This document shows, piece after piece, positions 8,960 to 17,835 of a stretch of DNA of 64,000 nucleotides. The notes under the pieces are model-generated. The model searched no databases. It worked only from the letters and a program-made list of their open reading frames with translations, and was not told where the DNA came from. A program made the translations under genes and the position numbers. The DNA comes from Bradyrhizobium diazoefficiens. Its GTDB lineage: Bacteria > Pseudomonadota > Alphaproteobacteria > Rhizobiales > Xanthobacteraceae. Location: positions 6,569,001 through 6,633,000 of the forward strand of contig NZ_CP067100.1 in NCBI RefSeq assembly GCF_016616235.1, in the 5' to 3' direction. Every line of letters begins with the position of its first letter. Position 1 is the first letter of the stretch.

Positions 8960-10785
8960 GTAGCGCCTCTCGAGGCCGCGCGCCCCAAATGTCGTACTGC
9001 GTCGTTGGGCGGAGCTTGTTGAGGGCGGAGTGTCGTTCGATCGCCTTCACCGTTGGGCTTCGCCTCTTTGCAATGCGAGCGCTCGAGCGTTGCGGCACGC
9101 AGTTCCCGAGTTGGTTAAGCTCTCCCGAAACGCGCTCGGAAGGAATAGGCGCCTCGAAGCAGCGGCGGTTCGAGAAGGCCGCGGACGCCTATCGATCGCC
9201 TAGGCGCGCGGACACATCGCAACTGTCGTGTCGACAGCTCTGTGATGCGGCTGCTGGGGGCGCGCTGACGAGGAGAACGGTCCGGCGTCCTATTCGGCCC
9301 TAGCTCGGCTCCTGGTTGCGATTCGGCTCGTCGTAGCGCGCAGCGCCGGCTTTCACGAAGAGGGAGAGCGGCCGGTATCGCGCTATCTTCGAGCATCTCG
9401 CTGACTTGAGCACGACTGACGTTTAACAGTGTGCGGTTGTGCCATTTTAGGCGCCATAGCGGTGGCGGGGCCTCGACGTGCGTATTAAAGTCTCCGCAGC
9501 CCGGATCCACGGTGGAGCGAAGCGCTTGCGCTCCCTTTGTTCGATGCTGGTGACGACGCGCTTGATGGGCCGCACGAGATCGCCGTTGCCGAGGACGAGA
9601 GCGCGCAAGGCTCGCACGCTGTCTCACGCGCCAATGGCCAAGACTTTCAGCTCCTCGCGGCACATGTTCCCTCACCTCCGCCGCTGACGCCATTGCGATC
9701 AACTCGCACCATCCAGAATGGTCGGAATTACGCAGGCGCGCCTGACCTGGAGCTGGGACGCGGGCCCGCGCGCAGTCGCCACTTTGCTTCATCGAGACGA
9801 AACGGTGCATGCGGGACTCCGGCACTTCCGAGCTGGCCTGAAGACAGCAATTGTCGTACCAGTTCCCGGCAGTCATGAATTCACTTCTAAAGCAGTCTGT
9901 TGAGCCATTCGCCGGTCGTTCGCCGGGCCAGAGGACCGAAGCAATTCCGACATTCGTCCGAATGCGACACTGCGCTTTACTACAAGCGCGATTTTTGGCG
10001 ATGCAGGTCTGCACACTTGCCGCTGGGGACGACAGGCGCACCCCGTCTGCCGCACCAGGCAGGCGCGCAAGAGGCGCCCCTGTAATCCCATGCACGGCGA
10101 AGCGTATGGTCGAGAACTGCTGAACGCGGCCGACCGTCAGACCGACGTCATCCAGTCCTAGCAAACAAGGATCGAGCGTGCCGGTGCGGCACCAATGCTC
10201 CGGGTTGCGACCAGCGATTCGCTCCCCCTCGATGTCAGAGCATACTCGGCCGCTGGCTGGTCCACTTGCGGATCATCGGACAGATCGCCTTGACCGGATA
10301 CTGGACGACGCATGCGGCTGAATGGCCGCCCCCTTCAAGATCTGTCCGATGGACCGGTGCTCATCGCTCGACGCCGTCCCCGATCTGCACAGTTGCGGGC
10401 AGTAGCCGCCAGGCTCTCACTATCGACGGCCGGAACAAACCAGATGCCAACACGTCATTCTAATTGCCCGGGGCGGCAGCACTGCTCCTCGACTGAGCCT
10501 TTCAAGGCGCGATCGTTGTCACATGATTGACCGAATGTGGCACTTGGTTGTTGCCAAGAGCCTCGGTCGCGTTGCACCAGAGACTGAGCGAGTGACGACG
10601 GGATTGAGGCGTGCAGCATCCCGTCGTTCTGGAGCGTTCGCGCCAAACGGGAATGCGCCACAACCCGAATGCGCGACCCGCGAACAACACCCTCGGCGCC
10701 GTTTACATCCGACGTGCGCCGAGGGCTTTTGCGTGCACGGACAATGAATCCGCTCGCAAACTCAACATCAACTCTTTCGGTCCAT
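8960..10785. other. gene-poor stretch, probable relic DNA
   Basis: About 1.8 kb without a supported gene. The longest open frame (9115-10164 on the minus strand, 349 codons) is arginine/serine/alanine-rich and resembles no family. Such long frames arise easily in DNA of this GC content. A + strand hairpin followed by CTTTT is at 10690-10730. No MerR-type promoter, nod box or tts box seen. Confidence 0.5.
10690..10730 (+). terminator. rho-independent terminator-like hairpin
   Basis: A 10-base perfect stem (CCCTCGGCGC at 10690-10699 pairing with GCGCCGAGGG at 10716-10725), a 16-base loop, then CTTTTG on the + strand. No clear + strand gene ends just before it, so it may serve a small RNA, a relic gene, or, less well, the minus-strand gene at 10786-11031. 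Confidence 0.55.
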
Positions 10786-11031
10786 TCAGTGCAACTCCCC
10801 GGTAGGAGGACCGACGAACTCCAGAATCGACTCTGCCTTCTGAACCTCGTGCGCGAGGCGCTTGAAAATACGAATGGCAGACGCCGGCGTAATGAGGAGT
10901 CCAACTCTCTCGCAGGCGAGTTCGAAGTGACGCGCGACCTGCTCGTTACTAGGGGCAACTCGGCTCTGCAGCGCGCATCTGGTTAGCGAGGCGAGCATGT
11001 GCTCGACCACATCCATTTCAGCCTGAATCAC
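10786..11031 (-). CDS. small hypothetical protein
   Basis: An 81-residue protein read from a GTG at 11031, or 76 residues from the ATG at 11016. A GGAAGAGGG tract lies immediately upstream. The sequence is helical and globular-looking (MDVVEHMLASLTRCALQSRV, SNEQVARHFELACERVGLL, IRIFKRLAHEVQKAE), with no signal peptide or membrane span. Composition differs clearly from the noise frames around it, which supports it as a real gene. I do not recognise the family. Confidence 0.55.
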   Translation of the reverse strand: MIQAEMDVVEHMLASLTRCALQSRVAPSNEQVARHFELACERVGLLITPASAIRIFKRLAHEVQKAESILEFVGPPTGELH

Positions 11032-11459
11032 CCCTCTTCCTTCTTTCAGCTGTTGGCCCCGCCCGCAAACGTCATCTCGCTAATTGACGGCCAAGTTATG
11101 ACCGACACACTAGCGGTCCGTCCGCGGCGGGGCTCGCCTCGCGACGGCCCTAGCACGACGTGCGATGATGGCACAACCCGCGATGACTTGCGTCGACAGC
11201 TCATGCTGCACACTTCGCTGCGCGATGCAGCTCAATTGCAAAGCTGTCGAAGCTTCCAACAAGTCTACACTTCAGTCGAAGATGCCTGACTCGACCGCGG
11301 CACAGCGCACAATGCTCCCTTACAGCTGAGCTGGTCCTGCCGCTGATCCAGCTCGCCTGGCATTCGCGAGATGCGTTCTCGCTTGGGCCCGATATCTTGC
11401 ATCCGCACCGCTGCTAACAAGCGATGGACGCCGCATGTGCTTGGCGCCAGAGTTAAAAC

Positions 11460-11474
11460 CTGACGCAACGTCAG
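11460..11474. promoter_or_regulatory. decayed or orphan MerR-type operator core
   Basis: The 15-base near-palindrome CTGACGCAACGTCAG matches the core dyad of the MerR-type promoters elsewhere in the window, but neither strand has a good -35 or -10 at the right spacing. It lies about 200 bases before the P-loop ATPase pair. It may be a decayed promoter or an operator without promoter activity. Confidence 0.45.
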
Positions 11475-11676
11475 ATCGACGGCGATGGCCGCGGTCGGGA
11501 TTTCTTCAAGCTGTTAGATTGCTGCGAACCTGACGTAGAGCGCCGCCACGTCAGACATCGCTCGCAAAACTTTGCAAAACTTCCACAACCTCTTCTTTCT
11601 GCCATGTTCACATCCAAAGCAGCGGCTGTCGATCGCGCCTCGCGGTTGGCGTATCGGATGTCTAAAAAGGAATTCC

Positions 11677-12426
11677 ATGGCGAAGCCGGTTGTAATTGTG
11701 GTGGGCGCGGACAAAGGTGGGGTCGGCAAGACGACCGTATGTCGGACGCTTCTGGACTATTTCAGCGTGAACAAGGTGCAGACCCGCGCCTTTGACACGG
11801 AGTCGCCGCGAGGCACGCTGAAGCGCTTCCATTCCAACATCACTGAGATCGTCGATATGACGACAACCGCAGACCAGATGAGGATCTTCGACACCTTGAA
11901 CGCAGGGCTGTCGGTGACCGTGATCGACGTCCGCGCAGGCTTGCTATCGGTCGCGCTGAGCTCATTGCGCGACATCGGATTCTTGGACGCAGTGAAGTCC
12001 GGCCAGATCACCTTTGCCGTCTTCCATATCCTTGGCCCGTCGATCGCTTCTCTGGACGAGATTGCCGAAACTGCCAACTTCATGAACGGCGCAAGATATT
12101 TCCTGGTCAAGAATTTCATCAACGATACTCAGTTCTTTCAATGGGATCAGTCGACTTACGACTCGTATTTTCACCGCATCAAGGGCGCCACCGAACTGAC
12201 GATCCCGAAACTCAACGAAATGGCCTATGAGCAGGTCGAGGTCGCTTCCGTTCCGTTTGTGAACTTCGCAGCAAACAAGGGACCGCTCGATGAGATCGCG
12301 AACCACTCCTTTGTGCTGCGCGGCTATGTCCGGCACTGGCTGGCCAATGTCTGGTCCGAGTACAACCGCATCAATTTGATCGATCTGACCGGCGCCACAT
12401 CAGCACCCCGCAGCAGTGAAACGTAG
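11677..12426 (+). CDS. ParA/MinD-type P-loop ATPase
   Basis: A 249-residue ATPase starting at the ATG at 11677 (MAKPVVIVVGADKGGVGKTT), preceded by an AAAAGG ribosome site. It has the deviant Walker A motif KGGVGKTT with the signature lysine of ParA/MinD/Soj proteins, and a VIDVRAG segment resembling the Walker B/switch. Its length is normal for the family. Such ATPases position plasmids, chromosomal origins or protein complexes, and VirC1-like members act in DNA transfer. There is no ParB or centromere-like repeat next to it. A second, divergent P-loop gene follows after 41 bases, so the two probably work together. Confidence 0.82.
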   Translation: MAKPVVIVVGADKGGVGKTTVCRTLLDYFSVNKVQTRAFDTESPRGTLKRFHSNITEIVDMTTTADQMRIFDTLNAGLSVTVIDVRAGLLSVALSSLRDIGFLDAVKSGQITFAVFHILGPSIASLDEIAETANFMNGARYFLVKNFINDTQFFQWDQSTYDSYFHRIKGATELTIPKLNEMAYEQVEVASVPFVNFAANKGPLDEIANHSFVLRGYVRHWLANVWSEYNRINLIDLTGATSAPRSSET

Positions 12427-12467
12427 TCCCTTTGGTATGCACCTTGGGGAATATACGAACGCGTGTG

Positions 12468-13163
12468 ATGCCGTTGGAGATGCCACCTACACCGGTCTAC
12501 ATCATCTGCTCTCCCAGCCTGCAGGTCGGCAAGACGCTGATCGCGCGGCTCTTGAGCGAGTTCTTGCTGCTCAAGAACGGATCGGTGCTCTCCTTCGACA
12601 TCAATTTGAGGGAGCCGTCGTTGGTCGATTACCTGCCCAACATTACCGAGACGGCATATGTGACCGACACCTGGGGCAAGATGCAGTTGATGGACCGGCT
12701 CATCCTGGACGACGGGGTCGCGAAGGTTATTGATCTCGGTTTCCACGCATTCGACGAGTTCTTCAAGATGTGCATCGAGATTGAGTTCGTGAGGGAGGCG
12801 GTACGCAACCAGGTCGCACCGATCATCTTATTTGTCGGGAGCGCCGATCGCCTCTCATCACGCTGCTATGAGGTGTTACGGCACCAGATCCGCGCACCTG
12901 CGCTGATCACCGTCCATAACCAGCACGTGCTACGCAGCGAACTGCCCGAAGCAATGGACCGCGGTCCTGTGCTGCGCATCTTCGCACTGCCCCAATTTTT
13001 AAGAACCTATATCGATCGCCTGACGTTTTCCTTTACGGGGTATTTGCGCCACGAGAAGGATTCGACCACGGAGCTGCACCAATGGATTTGGCGGAACTAC
13101 AGCCTGTTCCGCGACATCGACTTGAGCCTCGCGCGGAGCGCTCGTCTCGGGGCGAGGCGATGA
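12468..13163 (+). CDS. second P-loop protein paired with the ParA-like ATPase
   Basis: A 231-residue protein from the ATG at 12468; TTG (12432) and GTG (12465) are alternative starts. It opens with a nucleotide-binding loop of unusual form, VYIICSPSLQVGKTLIARLL, which keeps GKT but lacks the lysine signature of the first gene. This is followed by LSFDINLREPSLVDYL and KVIDLGFHAFDEFF, which resemble a Walker B region. Overall layout parallels the upstream ATPase, suggesting an ancient duplication with one copy diverged. The two genes form an operon. Function unknown. Confidence 0.68.
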   Translation: MPLEMPPTPVYIICSPSLQVGKTLIARLLSEFLLLKNGSVLSFDINLREPSLVDYLPNITETAYVTDTWGKMQLMDRLILDDGVAKVIDLGFHAFDEFFKMCIEIEFVREAVRNQVAPIILFVGSADRLSSRCYEVLRHQIRAPALITVHNQHVLRSELPEAMDRGPVLRIFALPQFLRTYIDRLTFSFTGYLRHEKDSTTELHQWIWRNYSLFRDIDLSLARSARLGARR

Positions 13164-13280
13164 GTCGGTGATCGGTATGGCCGGCGATCTCACTCCACCT
13201 TGAAACACTTCCCGAGACCTGGAGCAACGCGCTCCACATCCGAGTGGATGGCGCCGGGTGCCCATTGCGCACACTTCCGA

Positions 13281-13700
13281 TCATGATCGTGCTCTCATTC
13301 GTGCCAACAGCGAGGCCGCCTCGGACGGTCCGAGGCCAACGACGCCTATGAAGGATGCCGGCGGCCTTGGAATGTTCTCGCGAATGGGCTTCCAAAGATG
13401 CAGGCAGTACCTGCTGTTGTTCACGTATTGCGAGTATGGCGGGTGCAGCTGCATCACGCATTCCTCTTCATCCCAAAACAGGTCCTTGACGAAGCACATC
13501 TCTTCCCAGTTCGGACAACGCCGCGGCGTCGAGACGGAGACGTGCTCCCATCCCGGACGGACCAGTGCTGCGATTTGCAGTGTACAGCCGCAAGGTCCTT
13601 GAACAAAAAAGAGACCACAAGGACCTGACCCTGGCGCGCTGGCGAACTGACCATGCTGCACGCGGCCGGCCTCAAGTCTATCTATGATCTGCGCTCTCAC
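13281..13700 (-). CDS. hypothetical protein, phage-like
   Basis: A 139-residue cysteine- and tryptophan-rich protein from a GTG start at 13700. Distinctive features are GPCGCTLQIAALVRPGWEHV, RRCPNWEEMCFVKDLFWDEE and QLHPPYSQYVNNSRYCLHLW. The pattern (conserved aromatic residues, a CPNWEEM segment, an HPP motif) resembles small phage and prophage proteins of unknown function, of the kind now filed as DUF7694; I cannot check this. It is convergent with the ATPase pair. No function assigned. Confidence 0.62.
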   Translation of the reverse strand: MRAQIIDRLEAGRVQHGQFASAPGSGPCGLFFVQGPCGCTLQIAALVRPGWEHVSVSTPRRCPNWEEMCFVKDLFWDEEECVMQLHPPYSQYVNNSRYCLHLWKPIRENIPRPPASFIGVVGLGPSEAASLLARMRARS

Positions 13701-14880
13701 GCGTCCTCCTTGGCTTTGCTACCTGCTTTGAAGTCGGCGCACACGAACGCGTCCGCGTGCGTCATCGACTCTACCCGATGCGATAAGTCAGCCTGAAACA
13801 ATCCCAATACGTCATCTATGTGGCCGCATCTGTTGAGCTTGTTAGTCAGTGAACTAGTGCTCGCATTCGCCGCTGCATGCCCTCTCTCGAATGATCAGTC
13901 TGTGGGAAAGTGGCGTTCGGCGGCGCGTTCCGAAAGAGCTTCGACAGCTGCGGATTTGAATATCTCCGCCGGGACCCGTGGAGCAACGCCGACTCATCGG
14001 CTGCGAACGCGTTAGTCCAAATGTTGCGGCCCAAAGCGCGGGATTCGAGCACGCTTTGTCAAACGGGTTTCGTTGACGAAACGATCGGAAGAGACCGCTC
14101 GCGCACGGCTTAGCATTCACGTCCGGTTTGTGACACAGATGTCGGAAACCGGACCATAAGCCCGACACCATTTGCCGCGGCGGCGCCAAAAAGCCCCGGG
14201 ATTTCTTGCCCCAACCAACGCCTACGGCACCGCTTCCGCGGCACGCCGATTGCTGAGTGCAGCGTGCGGCAGCGAACGCTTGCGCACAACCCACCAACTG
14301 GGGATCACTCCATGACACTTGCTCGACTGACGCCGATCAACACGCGGGCGAATCGCGGCTTGGCCATTGTCCGAGATACACTTGCCGGTCGTTGCAATTA
14401 CGACCGAACCGATATGTGTAATCAACCGATCCGGGACCGCCCAGCGCTCGGCTTGGCCTAACGTTTCAATCGGCTGTCGATGAAGGCAGCCGCGCGTTGG
14501 CCGCTCCGATCATCAATTTGCGAGCAGCTGGCCGTTTCGCCTGGTCATGGTGCCGTTCGATTTCGCGCGAATCCCGACGCTCGCCTCGATCCTCAATGGC
14601 ATAGATGAGTCCTGATGATGCACTGGCGCGTACCAAGACGACGCCTGATCAACGCGCAGGACGCGTTGCGAGGAGCGCGTTGTGATCTTCCCGTGCGGTC
14701 GGTCACGCCACGACTTTTGTCGCTTGCTGCCATCGTCCTCGCCGCGCTTCTCTGGGTGTGCATCTGCTGGCTTGTCGGAGCTCTGTGAATGGGCGACCTC
14801 AACCGGCCACGGGCGCGTGCTGCGCTCAATGCGCCGACGACGTGGGTCGCCGAGTTCGCCCGCGCCAAGGCCAGATCCAA
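13701..14880. other. gene-poor stretch, no supported feature
   Basis: About 1.2 kb. Overlapping frames of 60-155 codons exist on both strands but none shows a ribosome site, balanced composition or a recognisable motif. No promoter or terminator was recognised. Confidence 0.45.
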
Positions 14881-15009
14881 ATGATTTGGGGCATCGCATT
14901 TTCGGTCAGCTTGTGGGCAATGCTTATCGCCTACTGCGTCGACAGTCCGGGAGCGTTCATCGCTGCGAGTCTTGCCGCGGCACTGAGTCTGTGCCGCCTT
15001 TTTGATTAG
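14881..15009 (+). CDS. possible small membrane peptide
   Basis: A 42-codon frame (MIWGIAFSVSLWAMLIAYCV, then SPGAFIAASLAAALSLCRLF) that would encode two closely spaced hydrophobic segments. The hydrophobic pattern stands out from the arginine-rich noise around it. There is no good ribosome site, so this is only a candidate. Confidence 0.25.
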   Translation: MIWGIAFSVSLWAMLIAYCVDSPGAFIAASLAAALSLCRLFD

Positions 15010-15281
15010 GCCAAGTACCCGGAGGATGACGCAAATCCGCCGACGAGAGTTGCGCACGAATCTCCTTTGGGCACCCCGATCGTCGATGGGCGCCTCACCC
15101 GCGTCGGGTCGTTGGCGCTCGTCCTCGATCCGTGATCACAACCCCCGTCTTGAGGCACTCAGCCGCGCTCTTGGAAGGACGATCGGGAGCTGCGGCGTTG
15201 CTCGGCTCGAGCCGCGCGATGGTCCCAAGAGTGCTGTCGGCGGTCGATGGAAGGATGAAAACGATCGCACTGCCTCAACAT

Positions 15282-15324
15282 GAAAAAGCCCGACGCCCTC
15301 GGGGCAGGAGGAGGTGCGTCGGGC
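15282..15324 (-). terminator. rho-independent terminator of the 15330-15542 gene
   Basis: On the minus strand: GCCCGACGC (15324-15316) pairs with GCGTCGGGC (15296-15288), then TTTTTC. The hairpin lies 6 bases after the stop codon of the small minus-strand gene. Confidence 0.75.
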
Positions 15325-15329
15325 CCAAC

Positions 15330-15542
15330 CTAGCGAGGTTGGGGCATCGACGCGGCGCTGAGGGAGCCCATGTCCATGCCCACGATGATTGTTGCAAGCG
15401 ATGTGCCGCCGCGATTGGTCGAAAGATTTTTCCGAGGATCATCGAATGTGGTGCCGCCAGCCGTGGCGGGTACTCCTGCGTGAGGACCATACACAATTTC
15501 TTGCGAGCCCGACAATGTCCCGAATCCTACGAAGCCCAACAT
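15330..15542 (-). CDS. small glycine/serine-rich protein of unknown function
   Basis: A 70-residue protein (MLGFVGFGTLSGSQEIVYG, then GVPATAGGTTFDD, NLSTNRGGTSLATI, MDMGSLSAASM). Composition is unlike the surrounding noise frames: rich in Gly, Ser and Thr, few Arg. It is closed by an intrinsic terminator only 6 bases after its stop, which argues it is a real, expressed unit. The first available start is the ATG at 15542; no Shine-Dalgarno is visible, so a leaderless message or another start is possible. Repeated GGT(S/T) motifs suggest a secreted or bacteriocin-like peptide, but that is a guess. Confidence 0.5.
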   Translation of the reverse strand: MLGFVGFGTLSGSQEIVYGPHAGVPATAGGTTFDDPRKNLSTNRGGTSLATIIVGMDMGSLSAASMPQPR

Positions 15543-15625
15543 GACGGGTCGTTATTCAACACGGGCCAAGAATGTCATAGGCTGGTCGATACGGCTCATT
15601 GTGCACCGCTCGGCCGCGCAGCACG

Positions 15626-15667
15626 AAAAGCCCGACGCGCCTTGCCGGGTCTGAAGGCGCGTCGGGC
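15626..15667 (-). terminator. rho-independent terminator, 14-bp perfect stem
   Basis: GCCCGACGCGCCTT (15667-15654 on the minus strand) pairs perfectly with AAGGCGCGTCGGGC (15643-15630) around a 10-base loop, then TTTTCG. It shares its stem base with the terminator at 15282, so the two look like copies of one element. It would end transcription of a minus-strand gene lying above 15670. Confidence 0.75.
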
Positions 15668-15743
15668 CGCCGAGGCATAGGCACTGGAGAGCCTAGCCCT
15701 CGGCAGCCTTCAGCAAAACACGTGCCACTCTGAAGGCTGATAA

Positions 15744-15911
15744 TCAGTCGCGTGTATCGATTGCCAGGACGACGCGCGTGCTCACTTCACGATACGCGAT
15801 CCGACCCGAGCGTCCGAATTCGATGGCGCTCCTGGGCGACAGCACGCGTGATCGTCCTATCGCCAGATCCGCAAAGACTTCAATTGAGCCGGTGAGATAG
15901 GAACTCGGCAT
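15744..15911 (-). CDS. possible 55-residue protein ending before the hairpin
   Basis: Frame MPSSYLTGSIEVFADLAIGR continuing to AIEFGRSGRIAYREVSTRVV and a stop at 15744, about 75 bases before the terminator at 15626. The C-terminal half looks like a beta-rich globular fragment. No clear ribosome site; it could also be the end of a longer broken gene. Low confidence. Confidence 0.3.
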   Translation of the reverse strand: MPSSYLTGSIEVFADLAIGRSRVLSPRSAIEFGRSGRIAYREVSTRVVLAIDTRD

Positions 15912-16040
15912 TGGCAGGAGGCAGCATTTGAAGCGACCTCGATCATGCGCTCGCTCACTGACATCCCTCGCCCACCATCCGCATGTTGCCCTCGACCGCC
16001 GAGAGAGAGTCTTCGCGGAAGCCCGCCAGATTGAAGCTGC

Positions 16041-16223
16041 TCATTGCTCCTCATCGACGTCTGTTAGTCTTTTCCGCTCGGCGGCCCACCATTCCAGCCT
16101 CTGATACTCCTCGGCGATTTTAAGCAGCTTGGCTTTTGACTTTTCGCATTCGAACGACTCCGCCTTGGCAAGCGTTGCTTGAGCTCGCTGCCGCCCTTGG
16201 ACCGAACGATGGGCCGTTGCGTT
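16041..16223 (-). pseudogene. 5'-truncated small helical protein
   Basis: A 60-codon frame with a stop immediately upstream and no start codon, ending ATLAKAESFECEKSKAKLLK then IAEEYQRLEWWAAERKRL. The pattern (a helix, LLKIAEEYQRL, then a charged tail) matches the C-terminal half of a widespread family of small alphaproteobacterial proteins of unknown function. A frameshift near 16225 seems to have removed its N-terminus. Two very short frames follow it with overlapping start and stop codons. Confidence 0.45.
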
Positions 16224-16857
16224 TCATGGAGATGGATATGCAACGGCTAGACCAGATAAAGCGGCGTCCGACTCGGTGATGATATGCAGGAACTTCTGGG
16301 GCGCAGGTCACAATTCTTCAATATCGGGAGCGGCGCCATCTTCGGCGAGGCGGACATTATTGATGTCACGAGGGCGTTGGTGGAAATGCCTGAGAGGCAA
16401 AAGTAGCGCAGGTCCCGGTTGCCTGGCGGACTCTCCGCGCTGACAAGTGAAGAGTCGTCGGCAGTTGGGTGCCGTGCCGACTTTCGCGCAGCGAATTGTC
16501 CGCCGAACGGCGTGAGCCTGAACACACTCGCACGACATTCATGGGGGCTTGAATCGTACGTGGCGTCAGATTGTACGGTTTTCGGACCAGAGGGCGAGCC
16601 TTTCCCCGTCCTCGATCTCTTCCCGCGCAGTCACAGAGGTTGCACATGTCTTGCAGTTTTGGGGTCACGACGCACGGGCTGCCGCCACGGAATGGACCTG
16701 CGCATCGCTTGCGGAACGCGGCGTCGCAGACGTGCTGCGATCGACAGAACCTTTGGGCGGCGTTCCGTCGGTCACTTGGGCTCTTACGTCCGCCGCGTTC
16801 GATCTGTCGTTTCGTGCCGGAGACCTCGGGTGTGATCTGGCTCGCGTCAGCTACAGC
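16224..16857. other. upstream region of the cysteine-protease gene
   Basis: About 630 bases. It holds the MerR-type promoter at 16549-16579 and, after it, a probable leader of about 270 bases. I see no supported gene here; the frames present are arginine-rich. The + frame from 16549 begins at the TTG of the -35 hexamer and is not a real start. Confidence 0.5.
16549..16579 (+). promoter_or_regulatory. MerR-type promoter upstream of the cysteine-protease gene
   Basis: -35 TTGAAT (16549-16554), a 19-nt spacer with the core GTACGTGGCGTCAGATTG, and -10 TACGGT (16574-16579). Same architecture as the merR promoter. The gene at 16858 follows with a leader of about 270 bases. Confidence 0.75.
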
Positions 16858-17481
16858 ATGCCCAGGACATTGATCCTGGCTGCAGTCGCAGCCACTACAG
16901 TTGTGTCTCAAATGATGACGACCGCTCGATCAGCCGATGGGAAATTGTCGGCTATGCCGACGATCGCGGCGTCGGCGTCTCCGCACCTCGAGCTTGACCG
17001 TCTGACGCTCGCTCCAATGGCATACACCATGTTCTGCGTCCGCTATCAGGATGAATGCCGCGTCCGCCCCCTGTTTCGCGGCGGTCCGGTCCACCTGACC
17101 GAGACACGATGGTCAGATCTGAAAGAAGCCAACCAGACGGTCAACAGCACCATTATCCCGGAAGCGATTGAGCCCGGTCCGTCGGTGGAAGCCTGGCTCA
17201 TTGATCCGGAGCGCGGCGACTGCAACGACTACGCCGTCAGCAAGCGCCACAAACTTCTACAGCGTGGGTGGCCGCCGCGAGCCCTACTGCTCGGCGAGGT
17301 CGTGACCGCCTCGGGCCAACATCATCTGGTTCTGGTGGTACGGACTAAGCGCGGCGATCTTGTGCTGGACAATTTGACGCCACAGATCCGACCGTGGTCA
17401 CGCGCCCCCTATCGCTGGGTTCGCGTTCAGTCACCAAGCAATCCGCGATATTGGCGTACTGTCGCACAGCGCGGCGAGTAA
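16858..17481 (+). CDS. transglutaminase-like cysteine proteinase (BTLCP family), exported
   Basis: A 207-residue protein from the ATG at 16858, whose N-terminus is hydrophobic (MPRTLILAAVAATTVVSQMM) and probably a signal peptide, placing the enzyme in the periplasm. The body is of the bacterial transglutaminase-like cysteine proteinase family: MFCVRYQDECRV with a Cys pair, then the catalytic cysteine in GDCNDYAVSKRHKLL, histidine in QHHLVLVVRT and aspartate in LVLDNLTPQIRPW, the normal C-H-D order. Members elsewhere act in biofilm and cell-surface processing, often beside a GGDEF/EAL gene; none is present here. The zinc-ribbon gene at 17575 follows 93 bases later. A MerR-type promoter lies upstream. 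Confidence 0.85.
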   Translation: MPRTLILAAVAATTVVSQMMTTARSADGKLSAMPTIAASASPHLELDRLTLAPMAYTMFCVRYQDECRVRPLFRGGPVHLTETRWSDLKEANQTVNSTIIPEAIEPGPSVEAWLIDPERGDCNDYAVSKRHKLLQRGWPPRALLLGEVVTASGQHHLVLVVRTKRGDLVLDNLTPQIRPWSRAPYRWVRVQSPSNPRYWRTVAQRGE

Positions 17482-17574
17482 GCGCCTCGCAAATTGTACG
17501 AGAGATGAGTGGTTTCGGGCGAAAGGCAGTTCAAGCGGATCGATCACGCTGAACCGTACCAGGAGAGTTCACCT

Positions 17575-17835
17575 ATGCGCTGTCCGAAATGCGAGGCCGA
17601 CAAATGGTACGAAGTTGCAACGCACGATCCCTGGAGCGGTCGGCCGGTGATCGCCTGCAAGATCTGTGGCGAATATGCCGAGCCCGAGGCGCTCAAGGGT
17701 GAAGACGCGCACGATGTCATTGCCCGCGTGCTTGCGGCTGACTTGATCGGCGAGGGCCAGGCTGACCCGCGGGCCCTTGCGAGCAAGATCCTCCGAGCGC
17801 TAGAGAATGCCGGCCTGACAATCAGCCGCTCCTGA
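17575..17835 (+). CDS. small zinc-ribbon protein
   Basis: An 86-residue protein from the ATG at 17575 (MRCPKCEADKWYEVATHDPW). CPKC near the N-terminus and CKIC about 23 residues later form a two-knuckle zinc ribbon, followed by a helical tail (DAHDVIARVLAADLIGEGQ, LASKILRALENAGL). The frame is open 22 codons upstream, but that segment is unlike the domain, and a GGAGAG ribosome site (17562-17567) precedes this ATG. Probably cotranscribed with the cysteine-protease gene. Role unknown. Confidence 0.7.
   Translation: MRCPKCEADKWYEVATHDPWSGRPVIACKICGEYAEPEALKGEDAHDVIARVLAADLIGEGQADPRALASKILRALENAGLTISRS

Noticed and set aside
9115..10164. 349-codon open frame on the minus strand, including a GNWYDN segment loosely like an IS3 transposase motif
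   Set aside because: Arginine/serine/alanine-rich, no ribosome site, and nothing before or after GNWYDN matches a transposase. Long open frames arise by chance at this GC content.
10536..10556. TGGCACTTGG...TTGC, resembling a sigma-54 promoter
   Set aside because: GG-to-GC spacing is two bases too long for a -24/-12 element.
11521..11560. CCTGACG and ACGTCAG 12 bases apart, resembling the MerR-type dyad
   Set aside because: The spacing is wrong (long gap) and there are no hexamers; judged coincidental, unlike the tight core at 11460-11474.
13854..14318. 154-codon minus-strand frame
   Set aside because: Serine/arginine-rich, no motif or start signal; overlapped by equally open frames.
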